56,202 nt of DNA from assembly GCA_017465465.1 (NCBI GenBank), contig JAFTWE010000003.1, forward strand, positions 1 through 56,202. The letters are read 5' to 3'. The notes beneath the pieces were generated by a model. It was not told where the DNA came from. It made no database searches and worked only from the letters and a program-made list of their open reading frames with translations. Positions within the stretch are counted from its first letter, which is position 1; each line of letters begins with the position of its first letter. The position numbers and the translations under genes were made by a program. Positions 24,471 through 33,278 of the stretch are shown piece by piece. The DNA is from Clostridia bacterium. Lineage in GTDB: Bacteria; Bacillota; Clostridia; Oscillospirales; Acutalibacteraceae.

Positions 24471-25139
24471 ATGAAAAAGAATAAAGGTATGGCTTATGCC
24501 GTTTTAGGAATAGCTTTTGTATTATTCAATGTTATTGCATTTGCAATCCCAACCGCAAAAACTGCAACTTTTTGGATTGCTTATGTGTTTACCGCTGTTG
24601 CTTTTGCAATGCAAATAATCGTTTGGAAATTTGCATTTAAGGGGACAGATACTTTAAAAAGTAAGTTTCTTGGTATCCCTCTTATCTCTGTAGGATTTAT
24701 ATATCTGATTATACAAATTATCGCCTTTGCAATATTTATGACATTTCCCATAGCATCAAGCTGGATTGCTATTGTGGTGTGCGCCCTGATACTTGGTGTT
24801 TCGGTAATCTGTTTGATTGGTACGGAAACAGGCAGAGAAGAACTCAACCGAGTTGAAGAGAAGGCCGAGAAAAAGGTATTTTATATCAAATCACTTCAGG
24901 TTGATATAGAGATTTTGGCAAGCTCAGAAGCGGATGCCAATACAAAAATAGCACTTGCGAAACTTGCTGAGAAGATACGATTCAGTGATCCTATGAGCAA
25001 CGATGCACTTGCTGATATTGAAGCAGAGATTGCTCAAAAGGTCAAAGAGCTCAAAACTGCCGAAGATAAAACGGTAATTATTACAGTTATTGATTCGCTC
25101 ATTACCGAGCGAAATAAAAAAACAAAATTATTAAAGTAG
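24471..25139 (+). CDS. Four-TM membrane protein of unknown function
   Basis: I do not recognise a family. The 222-residue product has four hydrophobic helices in its first half (about residues 9-28, 34-54, 68-92 and 98-117). A charged, mainly helical cytosolic half of about 100 residues follows, with EELNRVEEKAEKKVFYIK and then several short amphipathic helices. It starts three bases after the SPFH stop and is followed by the CFI-box gene after 18 bases, so it is in the middle of a three-gene operon. A role as membrane anchor or partner for the SPFH protein is inference from position. Confidence 0.75.
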   Translation: MKKNKGMAYAVLGIAFVLFNVIAFAIPTAKTATFWIAYVFTAVAFAMQIIVWKFAFKGTDTLKSKFLGIPLISVGFIYLIIQIIAFAIFMTFPIASSWIAIVVCALILGVSVICLIGTETGREELNRVEEKAEKKVFYIKSLQVDIEILASSEADANTKIALAKLAEKIRFSDPMSNDALADIEAEIAQKVKELKTAEDKTVIITVIDSLITERNKKTKLLK

Positions 25140-25157
25140 AAATCGGAGGAATAGACA

Positions 25158-26414
25158 ATGAAACAATTAGCATGTGAAATGTGTGGAAGCACAGACTTAT
25201 TGAAGCAGGATGGGGTATTTGTGTGTCAGTCTTGCGGTATGAAGTATTCTGTTGAAGAAGCAAAGAAAATGATGATTGAAGGTACTGTTGCTGTTCAAGG
25301 TACCGTTAAGGTTGACGATACTGCAAAAATTGAAAACTATTACACCATGGCCGAGAATGCTTATGATGCAAGCAACAAGCAGGAGGCAGAAAACTACTGC
25401 AACAAAATTATAGAAATCGATCCAACAAATTATAAAGCATGGTTCCTTAAAGGCAAGGCAGCAGGATGGCAATCAACGCTCAGAAATATACGAATTGAAG
25501 AATCCGTTAATTGCTTCACAAAATCAATTGATAATGCACCGGAAGAAGAAGCAGAAAGCATAAAGAAAAATGCCGCTTCAGAAATTTCTTCTCTTTCTAT
25601 AGCTTTAGTAAAACTCAGTTGCAACAACTTTGCTAAACTCCCTTCAGAAGATAACGCAAATTCCATTTTAACAAATCTTAAAATGGCAAAATTATACTCT
25701 TTGCTTCTCCTCAAAAAATGCGGTGTTACACCAAATGAATTCAACAAGGAAATTGCCGTTGCTATGAACGAAGCTGTATGCACAGCGTGGAAAGATAAAA
25801 TAACAGTGGATTATCGTCATTCTGATAATCCTTCAAAATACACTTGGGAAACATTTAAGAATCGTTCCATCTACTGTCTAAATATCCTCAAAGCTGCAAT
25901 TGAGCTCTCTGATGATGACAAAGAGAGCGATGTTCAAAGATATAAAAACCTAATTCATATTTCAACAGAACTGATAAACTCTTGCTCATATAAATACTCT
26001 GGTAATGGATATTACTCAAAAGAATGGCAACTTACAGATGAATCAAAACAATATCATCGCAACAATATTGCTACATATCATCAAAAAATCAAAGAAATTG
26101 ATCCGAACTATGAAATACCAACAACGCCTACTACAAATTCTTCCGGTGGTTGTTATGTTGCAACTGCGGTTTACGGCTCTTATGATTGTCCTGAGGTTTG
26201 GACACTTCGCCGTTACCGTGACTATACACTTGCCGAAAGCTGGTATGGCAGAGCTTTTATTAAAACCTATTATGCAATCAGCCCCACAATCGTTAAATAC
26301 TTCGGTCATACCGAATGGTTTAAGAAGATGTGGCAAGGCAAGCTTGACCGTATGGTTAAAGAGCTTAACGAAAACGGAGTCGAGAATACACCTTACAACG
26401 ACAGACAGTGGTAA
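25158..26414 (+). CDS. Zinc-ribbon/TPR protein with C-terminal CFI-box domain
   Basis: This 418-residue protein begins with a zinc ribbon (Cys6, Cys9, Cys23, Cys26). A TPR-like stretch follows at about residues 50-90 (NKQEAENYCNKIIEIDPTNYKAW), then a long helical middle region. A Gly/Thr linker (TPTTNSSGG) leads to the conserved CFI-box type end, CYVATAVYGSYDCPEV with WTLRRYRDYTL, at about residues 332-357. CFI-box domains are found at the C-termini of many secreted or signalling-type bacterial proteins with no known activity. It is the third gene of the operon and ends before a strong terminator. The function is unknown. Confidence 0.82.
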   Translation: MKQLACEMCGSTDLLKQDGVFVCQSCGMKYSVEEAKKMMIEGTVAVQGTVKVDDTAKIENYYTMAENAYDASNKQEAENYCNKIIEIDPTNYKAWFLKGKAAGWQSTLRNIRIEESVNCFTKSIDNAPEEEAESIKKNAASEISSLSIALVKLSCNNFAKLPSEDNANSILTNLKMAKLYSLLLLKKCGVTPNEFNKEIAVAMNEAVCTAWKDKITVDYRHSDNPSKYTWETFKNRSIYCLNILKAAIELSDDDKESDVQRYKNLIHISTELINSCSYKYSGNGYYSKEWQLTDESKQYHRNNIATYHQKIKEIDPNYEIPTTPTTNSSGGCYVATAVYGSYDCPEVWTLRRYRDYTLAESWYGRAFIKTYYAISPTIVKYFGHTEWFKKMWQGKLDRMVKELNENGVENTPYNDRQW

Positions 26415-26422
26415 AATAATTC

Positions 26423-26455
26423 AAACCGATGCTTCGGCGTCGGTTTATTTTTTTC
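26423..26455 (+). terminator. Terminator of the SPFH operon
   Basis: AAACCGATGC-TTCG-GCGTCGGTTT (one mismatch, UUCG tetraloop) is followed by ATTTTTTT nine bases after the CFI-box gene stop. Confidence 0.93.
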
Positions 26456-26484
26456 TTGACACTTTTAATTTGCGATATTATACT
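26456..26484 (+). promoter_or_regulatory. Promoter of ArsR-family gene
   Basis: TTGACA (26456-26461) and TATACT (26479-26484) are 17 bases apart and begin directly at the end of the previous terminator's T-run. Confidence 0.87.
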
Positions 26485-26514
26485 TATTATATACTTTAAA
26501 CGGACGGTGATTTT

Positions 26515-26973
26515 ATGGCAGGTAATTATACTGACAATGCCAATGTATTCAAGGCTCTCAGTGATGAAAACAGGCTCAAGGTGCTTGAGCTTTTGCTTGA
26601 CGGTGAAAAGTGTGTCAGCGAGCTTCTTGAAAAAATGAGCATCGGTCAGTCCACCCTTTCTCACCACATCAAGCTGATGTGCGTTTCAGGCATTATCAAA
26701 AGCAGAAAATCGGGTACTGCCACCTACTATTCCATCAACCCTGACGGTGCTGTGTCTGCCATTGAGCTTTTGCGCCGCCTTACCGGTGTTGAGGATGAAT
26801 CTTCCAGAACAGTAAGAATCCCCGTTTATGAAGAAGCTCCGTGGGATAAAATTGCCGCAACTCAGGCTCCGAAAAAAGAAGAGCCCAGGGAAGAGCCGAA
26901 AGAAGAAAAGAAAGAAGAGCCGTCCTCCCCTGTCCGTCAGAAGGGTTCAAGACCAAAAGGCTGGCTTCTTTAA
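26515..26973 (+). CDS. ArsR/SmtB-family transcriptional regulator with acidic-basic tail
   Basis: This 152-residue protein has a winged helix in residues 8-88 (FKALSDENRLKVLELLL, CVSELLEKMSIGQSTLSHHIKLM and the wing SRKSGTATYYSIN). The recognition helix lacks the classical CxC metal site of ArsR, so it may sense another signal. The last 45 residues form a low-complexity K/E/P-rich tail ending in RPKGWLL, which is unusual for this family. The gene is monocistronic by its flanking signals. The start has only a weak ribosome site (ACGGTGA) at five bases. Confidence 0.88.
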   Translation: MAGNYTDNANVFKALSDENRLKVLELLLDGEKCVSELLEKMSIGQSTLSHHIKLMCVSGIIKSRKSGTATYYSINPDGAVSAIELLRRLTGVEDESSRTVRIPVYEEAPWDKIAATQAPKKEEPREEPKEEKKEEPSSPVRQKGSRPKGWLL

Positions 26974-26974
26974 T

Positions 26975-27085
26975 TCGCAATTCATAATGCATAATTCATA
27001 ATTTTTTAACTTCTCACTATTACTTACTAACCGAAAGAATCCACCCACCGCTTCGCGGTCCCCCCTCCTTTAGGCAAGGAGGGCA
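26975..27085. repeat. AT-rich and palindromic intergenic repeats
   Basis: AATTCGCAATTCATAATGCATAATTCATAAT (26973-27003) consists of overlapping AATTCATAAT-type words. It is followed by CCACCCACCGCTTCGCGGT and then CCCTCCTT-TAGGC-AAGGAGGG (about 27062-27083). The latter is related to the unit at 17.6 kb. No gene is seen in this gap. Confidence 0.65.
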
Positions 27086-27119
27086 AATGGGTGATGCTTC
27101 TGCGAAAGGATTGTTACCT

Positions 27120-28523
27120 ATGAAACAGTTTATGGATAAAGATTTTTTGCTTAATAATGATGCGGCAAAAACTCTCTTTCACGATTATGCTGACAAAATG
27201 CCCATTTTTGACTGGCACTGTCACCTTTCTCCAAAAGAGATTTATGAAAACAAACAGCCCGAAGACATTGCTTTCCTCTGGCTTGCAGGCGACCATTACA
27301 AATGGCGCGCAATGAGAGGCTTCGGTATTAACGAAAAATACATCACAGGCGATGCGTCAGGCTATGAAAAATTCAAGGCTTGGGCAACTGTTATGCCTTA
27401 TTTAATAGGTAATCCTCTTTACCACTGGACTCACCTTGAATTACAGAGATATTTTGATATTTATGAGCCGCTTAGTGAAAAGAGTGCCGACAGAATCTGG
27501 ACAGCCGCTAATGACAAAATCGCATCAGGCGGATTTACTCCGAGAGAGCTTATTGTAAATTCAAATGTTTCTCACCTTTGCACCACAGACGATTCTGCAG
27601 ACACACTTGAATATCACGATTTACTCAAAAATGACGACAGCTTCAAATGCAAGGTTCTCCCTGCTTTCAGACCTGACAAGGCTCTTTACATCGACCAGCC
27701 CACATTTATTCCCTGGCTTAAGAGCCTCGAAGAAGTAAGCGGTGTTAAAATCAATTCATATAAGGAATTAACAGATGTTCTTTTAACAAGAATTGATTTG
27801 TTTGAAAAAATGGGATGCCGTGCAAGTGACCACGCATTCACTTATGTTCCTTATAACAGAGCAACTCCCGATGAGCTTGAAGCAATTTTCAAAAAGGCTC
27901 TTGCAGGTGAAGAACTCACAGTTGCCGACAACGATAAATGGCGCACAGAGCTTTTCAGATTTTTTGCAAAGGAATATGCAAAGCGCGGTTGGGGATGTGA
28001 AATTCACATTGGTGCAATGAGAAACAACAACGCCCGTATGTTTAAATCCATAGGTCCCGACACAGGCTTTGACTCTATTGATGACCGAGAAATTGCATTC
28101 TCCCTTTCAAGAATGCTTGACAGCCTTGACGCCGAGGGTGCATTGCCCAAAACAGTTCTTTTCACCCTCAATCCTAAAGACAACTATGTTCTCGGCTCAA
28201 TGCTTGGTAACTTCCAGTCTGACGAAGCTGCTTCAAAAATTCAGTTCGGCTCAGCCTGGTGGTTTAACGATAACCTTGACGGTATGCGTGAGCAGCTTAA
28301 GGCTCTCGGCAACCTGGGAGTGCTCGGCAAGTTTGTGGGTATGATTACCGACTCACGCTCATTCCTTTCTTACCCCCGCCACGAATATTTCCGCCGTATT
28401 CTCTGCGGAATGGTTGGTGATATGGTTGACGGCGGTCTTTACCCCGACAGCGATATGGAGCTCCTCGGCTCTATTATGCAGGATGTTGCATATAACAACG
28501 CAATCAAGTATTTTGGTGTATAA
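27120..28523 (+). CDS. uxaC: Glucuronate isomerase
   Basis: This 467-residue uronate isomerase (amidohydrolase superfamily) converts D-glucuronate to D-fructuronate, or galacturonate to tagaturonate. Landmarks are PIFDWHCHLSPKEI (metal-binding HxH near residues 30-32), NVSHLCTTDD, GCEIHIGAMRNNN and GMITDSRSFLSYPRHEYFRRILC. The start ATG 27120 has AAAGGA nine bases upstream, and an upstream in-frame ATG at 27087 lies in repeat DNA without a site. No other hexuronate genes are adjacent. Confidence 0.95.
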   Translation: MKQFMDKDFLLNNDAAKTLFHDYADKMPIFDWHCHLSPKEIYENKQPEDIAFLWLAGDHYKWRAMRGFGINEKYITGDASGYEKFKAWATVMPYLIGNPLYHWTHLELQRYFDIYEPLSEKSADRIWTAANDKIASGGFTPRELIVNSNVSHLCTTDDSADTLEYHDLLKNDDSFKCKVLPAFRPDKALYIDQPTFIPWLKSLEEVSGVKINSYKELTDVLLTRIDLFEKMGCRASDHAFTYVPYNRATPDELEAIFKKALAGEELTVADNDKWRTELFRFFAKEYAKRGWGCEIHIGAMRNNNARMFKSIGPDTGFDSIDDREIAFSLSRMLDSLDAEGALPKTVLFTLNPKDNYVLGSMLGNFQSDEAASKIQFGSAWWFNDNLDGMREQLKALGNLGVLGKFVGMITDSRSFLSYPRHEYFRRILCGMVGDMVDGGLYPDSDMELLGSIMQDVAYNNAIKYFGV

Positions 28524-28530
28524 GTATTTT

Positions 28531-28562
28531 AAAGAGCAGTCTTGGCGGATTGCTCTTTTTTG
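28531..28562 (+). terminator. Terminator after uxaC
   Basis: AAAGAGCA and TGCTCTTT flank a 12-base loop and run into TTTTTT, eight bases after the stop. Confidence 0.8.
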
Positions 28563-28645
28563 TTGGTAAATTTGTTAATTTTTTATCAATTTGGGGCTTT
28601 TTTATGGTAATACTGATAAAATAATAAAAATATGGCAAAATATTG

Positions 28646-28674
28646 TTGCAAAAATTTCTGTTTTGTTATAAAAT
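28646..28674 (+). promoter_or_regulatory. Promoter of pgk-tpiA-gpmI
   Basis: TTGCAA (28646-28651) and TAAAAT (28669-28674) have a 17-base spacer, in a strongly AT-rich region that may act as an UP element. Confidence 0.75.
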
Positions 28675-28719
28675 TACAATGCAAAAATTTGAGAATATTT
28701 TTTGAAAGGACGAATATAA

Positions 28720-29910
28720 ATGAACGCACTTAACAAAAAGTCTGTTGAAGACCTCGAAGTTGCCGGCAAGAGAGTTCTTGTTCGTTGCGATTTCAATGTA
28801 AAAATGGAAAACGGAGTTATCACAAGCGATAAGAGAATCGTTGCTTCACTCCCCACAATCAAGTACCTTATCGAAAACGGAGCAAAGGTTATCCTCTGCT
28901 CACATCTCGGCCGTCCAAAGGGTGAAGTTGTTCCCGAGTTTTCACTCGCTCCCGTTGCAGTTCGCCTTGGCGAGCTTCTCGGCAAAGAAGTTAAAATGGC
29001 AAAAGACGTTGTTGGCGAAAGCGCACAGGCTCTTGCTGCTGAGCTTAAAGACGGTGAAGTTCTTCTTCTTGAAAATGTTCGTTATGAAAAGGGCGAAACA
29101 AAGAACGACCCCGAACTCAGCAAAAAGTTTGCAGCTCTTGCTGACCTTTATGTAAACGATGCTTTCGGTTCAGCTCACAGAGCTCACAGCTCAACAACAG
29201 GTGTTGCTGATTATCTTCCTGCTGCTTGCGGTTACCTTATTCAGAAAGAAATCGAATTCATCGGCGGCGCTCTTGCTAACCCCAAGAGACCTCTTGTTGC
29301 TATCCTCGGCGGTGCTAAGGTTTCTGACAAAATCGGCGTTATCACAAACCTTCTTGACAAGTGTGACACAATCATCATCGGCGGCGGTATGGCTTATACA
29401 TTTATGAAGGCTCTCGGCTATGAAATCGGCACATCTCTTCTTGAGGCTGACAGAGTTGAAGACGCTAAAAATATGATGGAAACAGCTAAGGCTAAGGGCG
29501 TTAAGTTCCTTATCCCTGTTGACAATAAAGTTGGTAAAGAATATGCTCCCGATACAGAAGCTATGGTTATCAACAGTGACTCTATCCCCGAAGGCTGGAT
29601 GGGTCTTGACATCGGTCCTAAGACTCAGGAGCTCTTCGCAGAAGCTGTTAAGGGTAGCGGCACAGTAATCTGGAACGGACCTATGGGCGTTTCTGAATGG
29701 GAAAACTTTGCTGCAGGCACAATCGCAGTTGCTACTGCTGTTGCTGAATCAGGCGCAATTTCAATCATCGGCGGCGGTGACTCTGCTGCTGCTGTTCAGA
29801 AGCTCGGCTTTGCTGACAAGATGTCTCACATCTCAACAGGCGGCGGCGCTTCACTTGAATTCCTCGAGGGCAAAGAGCTTCCCGGTATCTATGCTCTTAA
29901 CGACAAATAA
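28720..29910 (+). CDS. pgk: Phosphoglycerate kinase
   Basis: This 396-residue glycolytic kinase transfers phosphate from 1,3-bisphosphoglycerate to ADP. It shows [10 protein letters not shown] (residues 18-27), the SHLGRPKG substrate loop, [14 protein letters not shown], the hinge [14 protein letters not shown], the [11 protein letters not shown] strand, WNGPMGVSE, and the nucleotide tail [13 protein letters not shown] and [11 protein letters not shown]. Codons are strongly biased to GCT, GTT and CTT, as in highly expressed genes. GAAAGGA precedes the ATG by nine bases. It leads a three-gene glycolytic operon; gap is not in the window. Confidence 0.98.
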   Translation: MNALNKKSVEDLEVAGKRVLVRCDFNVKMENGVITSDKRIVASLPTIKYLIENGAKVILCSHLGRPKGEVVPEFSLAPVAVRLGELLGKEVKMAKDVVGESAQALAAELKDGEVLLLENVRYEKGETKNDPELSKKFAALADLYVNDAFGSAHRAHSSTTGVADYLPAACGYLIQKEIEFIGGALANPKRPLVAILGGAKVSDKIGVITNLLDKCDTIIIGGGMAYTFMKALGYEIGTSLLEADRVEDAKNMMETAKAKGVKFLIPVDNKVGKEYAPDTEAMVINSDSIPEGWMGLDIGPKTQELFAEAVKGSGTVIWNGPMGVSEWENFAAGTIAVATAVAESGAISIIGGGDSAAAVQKLGFADKMSHISTGGGASLEFLEGKELPGIYALNDK

Positions 29911-29938
29911 GATTTCTATTTGAAAGGACTTGTAAATT

Positions 29939-30709
29939 ATGAATAAACAGCTTCGTAAAGCAGTTATCGCAGGTAACTGGAAAATGAACAAAACTCCTGC
30001 TGAAACAACTGCTCTTATCAATGAGATTAAGCCTCTCGTTGCTGACGCTGACTGCGAAGTTATCGTATGTGTTCCTTACATCGACCTTGCAGCTGCTCTT
30101 GAAGCAACAAAAGGCTCAAACATTAAGGTTGGCGCTGAAAACTGCCACTGGGCAGCAAGCGGTGCTTTCACAGGTGAAGTTTCAGCTCCTATGCTTGCAG
30201 CTTGCGGCGTTGAATATGTAATCACAGGCCACAGTGAAAGACGCACATATTTCGGTGACACAGATGTTACTGTTCATGACCGTACACGTGCCGCTCTTGA
30301 TAACGGCCTTAAGGTTATCGTTTGCGTTGGTGAATACCTTGAGCAGAGAGAACAGGGCGTTACAATGGAAGTTGTTCGCTCTCAGACAAAGATTGCTCTT
30401 GCAGGCGTTTCTAAGGAAGAAATGATTAACAGCATCATCATCGCTTATGAACCCGTTTGGGCTATCGGCACAGGCAAAACTGCTACTGCTGAGCAGGCTA
30501 ACGAAGTTAACAAGGCTATCCGTGAGCTTGTAGGCGAGCTTTATGACGCAGAAACTGCTGACAAAGCTGTTGTTCAGTACGGCGGCTCAATGAACGCTGC
30601 TAACGCTGACGAGCTTCTTGCTCAGCCTGATGTTGACGGCGGTCTTATCGGCGGTGCTTCACTTAAGGCTCCCGATTTTGCAGCTATCGTTAAGGCAGCA
30701 TCCAAATAA
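29939..30709 (+). CDS. tpiA: Triosephosphate isomerase
   Basis: This 256-residue TIM barrel interconverts dihydroxyacetone phosphate and glyceraldehyde 3-phosphate. GNWKMNK carries the substrate Lys, ITGHSERR the catalytic His, and IIAYEPVWAIGTGKTA the catalytic Glu and flexible loop. The phosphate-gripping segments are VQYGGSMNA and GGLIGGASL. It follows pgk by 28 bases with AAAGGA before the ATG, and shows the same highly biased codon use. Confidence 0.98.
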   Translation: MNKQLRKAVIAGNWKMNKTPAETTALINEIKPLVADADCEVIVCVPYIDLAAALEATKGSNIKVGAENCHWAASGAFTGEVSAPMLAACGVEYVITGHSERRTYFGDTDVTVHDRTRAALDNGLKVIVCVGEYLEQREQGVTMEVVRSQTKIALAGVSKEEMINSIIIAYEPVWAIGTGKTATAEQANEVNKAIRELVGELYDAETADKAVVQYGGSMNAANADELLAQPDVDGGLIGGASLKAPDFAAIVKAASK

Positions 30710-30726
30710 TTTATAATTCAAGTATG

Positions 30727-30754
30727 CAGACTCACTGTTTTTACGGTGAGTCTG
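30727..30754 (+). other. Intercistronic hairpin between tpiA and gpmI
   Basis: CAGACTCAC and GTGAGTCTG form a perfect 9-bp stem with a 10-base loop. TAAAATATTG follows, not a T-run, so it is more likely an mRNA stability or processing element than a terminator. Confidence 0.6.
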
Positions 30755-30775
30755 TAAAATATTGAGGTAACGAAA

Positions 30776-32290
30776 ATGAAAAAACCTGTAGTTTTATGTA
30801 TTATGGACGGCTTCGGTATCAACCCCGGCGCTAACGGCAACGCTATTGAAGCCGCCAACACTCCCAATCTTACAAAGATTTTCAGTGAAAACCCTTTCAC
30901 AACAATCGGTGCATCAGGTCTTGACGTTGGTCTTCCCGACGGTCAGATGGGTAACAGCGAGGTTGGCCACACCAACATCGGCGCAGGCCGCGTTGTTTAT
31001 CAGATGCTTGTTAAAATTTCAAAGTCAATTCAGGACGGCGACTTCTTTGAAATCGGCGCTCTTAAGGATGCTATTGAAAACTGCAAAAAGAATGACTCAG
31101 CTCTTCACCTTATGGGTCTTCTTTCAGACGGAGGTGTTCATTCTCACATTGAGCATCTTTTCGGTCTTATTGAAATGGCAAAAAGAGCAGGTCTTAACAA
31201 GGTTTATGTTCACTGCATTATGGACGGACGCGATGTTTCAGTTACATCAGGCGTAGGCTTTGTTAAAGATGTGGTTGCTAAAACAAAAGAGCTCGGCGTT
31301 GGTGAAATCGCAACAATTTCAGGCCGCTACTACGCTATGGACCGTGACTTTGCCTGGGACAGAGTTGTTAAGGCTTATTCAGCTATGGTTTACGGCGAAG
31401 GCGTTATGGAAAGCGACCCTGTTAAGGCTATGGAAGATTCTTATGCAAACGGCGTAACAGACGAGTTTATCGTTCCTACAGTTGTTAACGCTGAGGGCAC
31501 AATCAAAGCTAACGACAGCGTTGTATTCTTTAACTTCCGCCCTGACAGAGCCCGTCAGATTACACGCACATTTGTTGACGAAGCTTTTGACGGCTTTGAA
31601 AGAAAGAACGGCTTCTTCCCTCTCAACTTTGTTTGTATGACACAGTATGACGAAACTATGCCGAATGTTTCAGTTGCTTTCCCTCCCGAAGAGCTTACAA
31701 TGACAATGGGCGAATACCTTGCAAAGAGCGGCAAAACTCAGCTCAGAATTGCCGAAACTCAGAAGTACGCTCATGTTACCTTTTTCTTTAACGGCGGTGA
31801 AGAAAAAACCTTTGAGGGTGAAGACAGAATTCTTATTCAGTCACCTGATGTTCCCACCTTTGACCTCCAACCTGAAATGAGCGCTTACCCTGTTTGCGAA
31901 GCAGTTGTTGAGCAGATTAAGTCAGGTAAATATGATGCAGTTATCCTCAACTTTGCTAACTGCGATATGGTTGGTCACACAGGCGTATGGGATGCCGCAG
32001 TTAAGGCAGTTGAAGCAGTTGACGATTGCGTAGGTCAGGTTGTTGATGCCGCACTTTCAATGGGCGGTGCTGTTATTATCACAGCCGACCACGGTAATGC
32101 CGACAGAATGATTGGTGATGACGGCAATCCCTTCACACCTCATTCAACCAACCCTGTTCCTTTCTGCGTAGTAGGTTATGACTGCGAGCTTAAAGAAACA
32201 GGCAGACTTGCTGACATTGCCCCCACAATGCTTACAATTCTCGGTCTTCCTCAGCCTGAAGAAATGACCGGCGAAAGCATGATTAAATAA
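30776..32290 (+). CDS. gpmI: 2,3-bisphosphoglycerate-independent phosphoglycerate mutase
   Basis: This 504-residue member of the alkaline phosphatase superfamily interconverts 3- and 2-phosphoglycerate using two Mn ions. It shows CIMDGFGINP (metal Asp), PDGQMGNSEVGHTNIGAGR with the catalytic Ser, and LMGLLSDGGVHSHIEHLF. FFNFRPDRARQI, NFANCDMVGHTG and ITADHGNADRM are the other metal and substrate sites. It is the last gene of the glycolytic operon and is followed by a terminator. Confidence 0.97.
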   Translation: MKKPVVLCIMDGFGINPGANGNAIEAANTPNLTKIFSENPFTTIGASGLDVGLPDGQMGNSEVGHTNIGAGRVVYQMLVKISKSIQDGDFFEIGALKDAIENCKKNDSALHLMGLLSDGGVHSHIEHLFGLIEMAKRAGLNKVYVHCIMDGRDVSVTSGVGFVKDVVAKTKELGVGEIATISGRYYAMDRDFAWDRVVKAYSAMVYGEGVMESDPVKAMEDSYANGVTDEFIVPTVVNAEGTIKANDSVVFFNFRPDRARQITRTFVDEAFDGFERKNGFFPLNFVCMTQYDETMPNVSVAFPPEELTMTMGEYLAKSGKTQLRIAETQKYAHVTFFFNGGEEKTFEGEDRILIQSPDVPTFDLQPEMSAYPVCEAVVEQIKSGKYDAVILNFANCDMVGHTGVWDAAVKAVEAVDDCVGQVVDAALSMGGAVIITADHGNADRMIGDDGNPFTPHSTNPVPFCVVGYDCELKETGRLADIAPTMLTILGLPQPEEMTGESMIK

Positions 32291-32305
32291 TCAGACTTTT
32301 TCTAA

Positions 32306-32336
32306 AGCGTATCGAAAAAATCGGTACGCTTTTTTA
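32306..32336 (+). terminator. Terminator of the glycolytic operon
   Basis: AGCGTATCGA and TCGGTACGCT pair with one mismatch around a short A-rich loop, followed by TTTTTTA. Confidence 0.85.
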
Positions 32337-32356
32337 TTTATGAACGCAAGCATCTA

Positions 32357-32385
32357 TTGAACTGTTTTGCTAAGGGTGATATAAT
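32357..32385 (+). promoter_or_regulatory. Promoter of methyltransferase gene
   Basis: TTGAAC (32357-32362) and TATAAT (32380-32385) have a 17-base spacer, 65 bases before the coding start. Confidence 0.8.
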
Positions 32386-32450
32386 ACATTTATCAATCTC
32401 AACGAATTGTTGGTGGAACATAATGTCGAAATCGGTTTAGGGGTATAGTT

Positions 32451-33239
32451 ATGAAAAAAGATATATTAAACCAAAATGAAAAAAGCTGGAACGCTTTAGC
32501 AGAGGATTTTTTCGGTGTAACAGCTTTGCCCATACTCGGTTGCTCAATTCCCACAGAAGATGAATTGCACCTCTTTCCTGACCTTTGCGGAAAAGCTGTT
32601 TTTGAAATGGGTTGTGGAAGTGGGCACTCATTAAAATGGTGTGCTGACCACGGGGCAAAGGAGCTCTACGGCCTTGACATCTCCCAACAGCAAATTGAAA
32701 CTGCCAAAAAACTGCTTGAAGAAAACGGATATTCCTGCACTCTTTTTCATCAGCCTATGGAAGACAGCCACAATATCCCGCAGAATTACTTTGATGTTGT
32801 TTATTCGATATATGCAATAGGTTGGACTACTGACCTTGAAAAGACGATAAAAAATGCTGCTTCATATTTGAAGCAAGGCGGAGTTTTTATTTTTTCTTGG
32901 GACCATCCTCTTTTGCATTGTGTTGATTTAGAAAGCATTGCAATTTCCGGCGGCAACAGAACAGTTTCAACACAAGAACGAATCATTTTCAACGGCAATT
33001 ATCTTGAAGAAGATTATTACACTTTCGAGAAATACGGCAATCCTTTGACACTGCAAAATCGAAAGCTGTCAACTTACATAAACATTCTTGCTAAATGCGG
33101 CTTTGCCATAGAAAGAGTTGTTGAAGAAACAAGTCCAAGTGTTTTGGGAAAGTCTAAGGATTTCTCATCAGGCTATTATGCCGATTTTAAAGCACTTCAT
33201 TTTCCGCTTTCTGTTGTGTTTAAAGCAAGAAAACTATAA
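32451..33239 (+). CDS. Class I SAM-dependent methyltransferase
   Basis: This 262-residue enzyme has SAM motif I VFEMGCGSGHSLKW (about residues 51-64), motif II LYGLDISQQQIETAK, motif IV FDVVYSIYAIGW and motif V LKQGGVFIFSWDHPL. It is a small-molecule type Methyltransf_11 protein with an extended C-terminal part (LSTYINILAKCGFAIERVVEE). The substrate is unknown. GGGG at 32440 is a modest ribosome site. The ADP-ribosylglycohydrolase gene follows after 39 bases and probably shares the transcript. Confidence 0.87.
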   Translation: MKKDILNQNEKSWNALAEDFFGVTALPILGCSIPTEDELHLFPDLCGKAVFEMGCGSGHSLKWCADHGAKELYGLDISQQQIETAKKLLEENGYSCTLFHQPMEDSHNIPQNYFDVVYSIYAIGWTTDLEKTIKNAASYLKQGGVFIFSWDHPLLHCVDLESIAISGGNRTVSTQERIIFNGNYLEEDYYTFEKYGNPLTLQNRKLSTYINILAKCGFAIERVVEETSPSVLGKSKDFSSGYYADFKALHFPLSVVFKARKL

Positions 33240-33278
33240 AATTAAGTAAATTTTTATGAAACTGAAAGGATTGTTTTT

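Noticed and set aside
26005..26499. Open frame of about 164 codons on the plus strand
   Set aside because: It lies out of frame inside the CFI-box gene, crosses the terminator and shows no family features.
26973..27003. AATTCATAAT-type tandem words as CRISPR or iteron array
   Set aside because: There are only a few short overlapping words with no regular spacers, no cas genes and no replication gene nearby.
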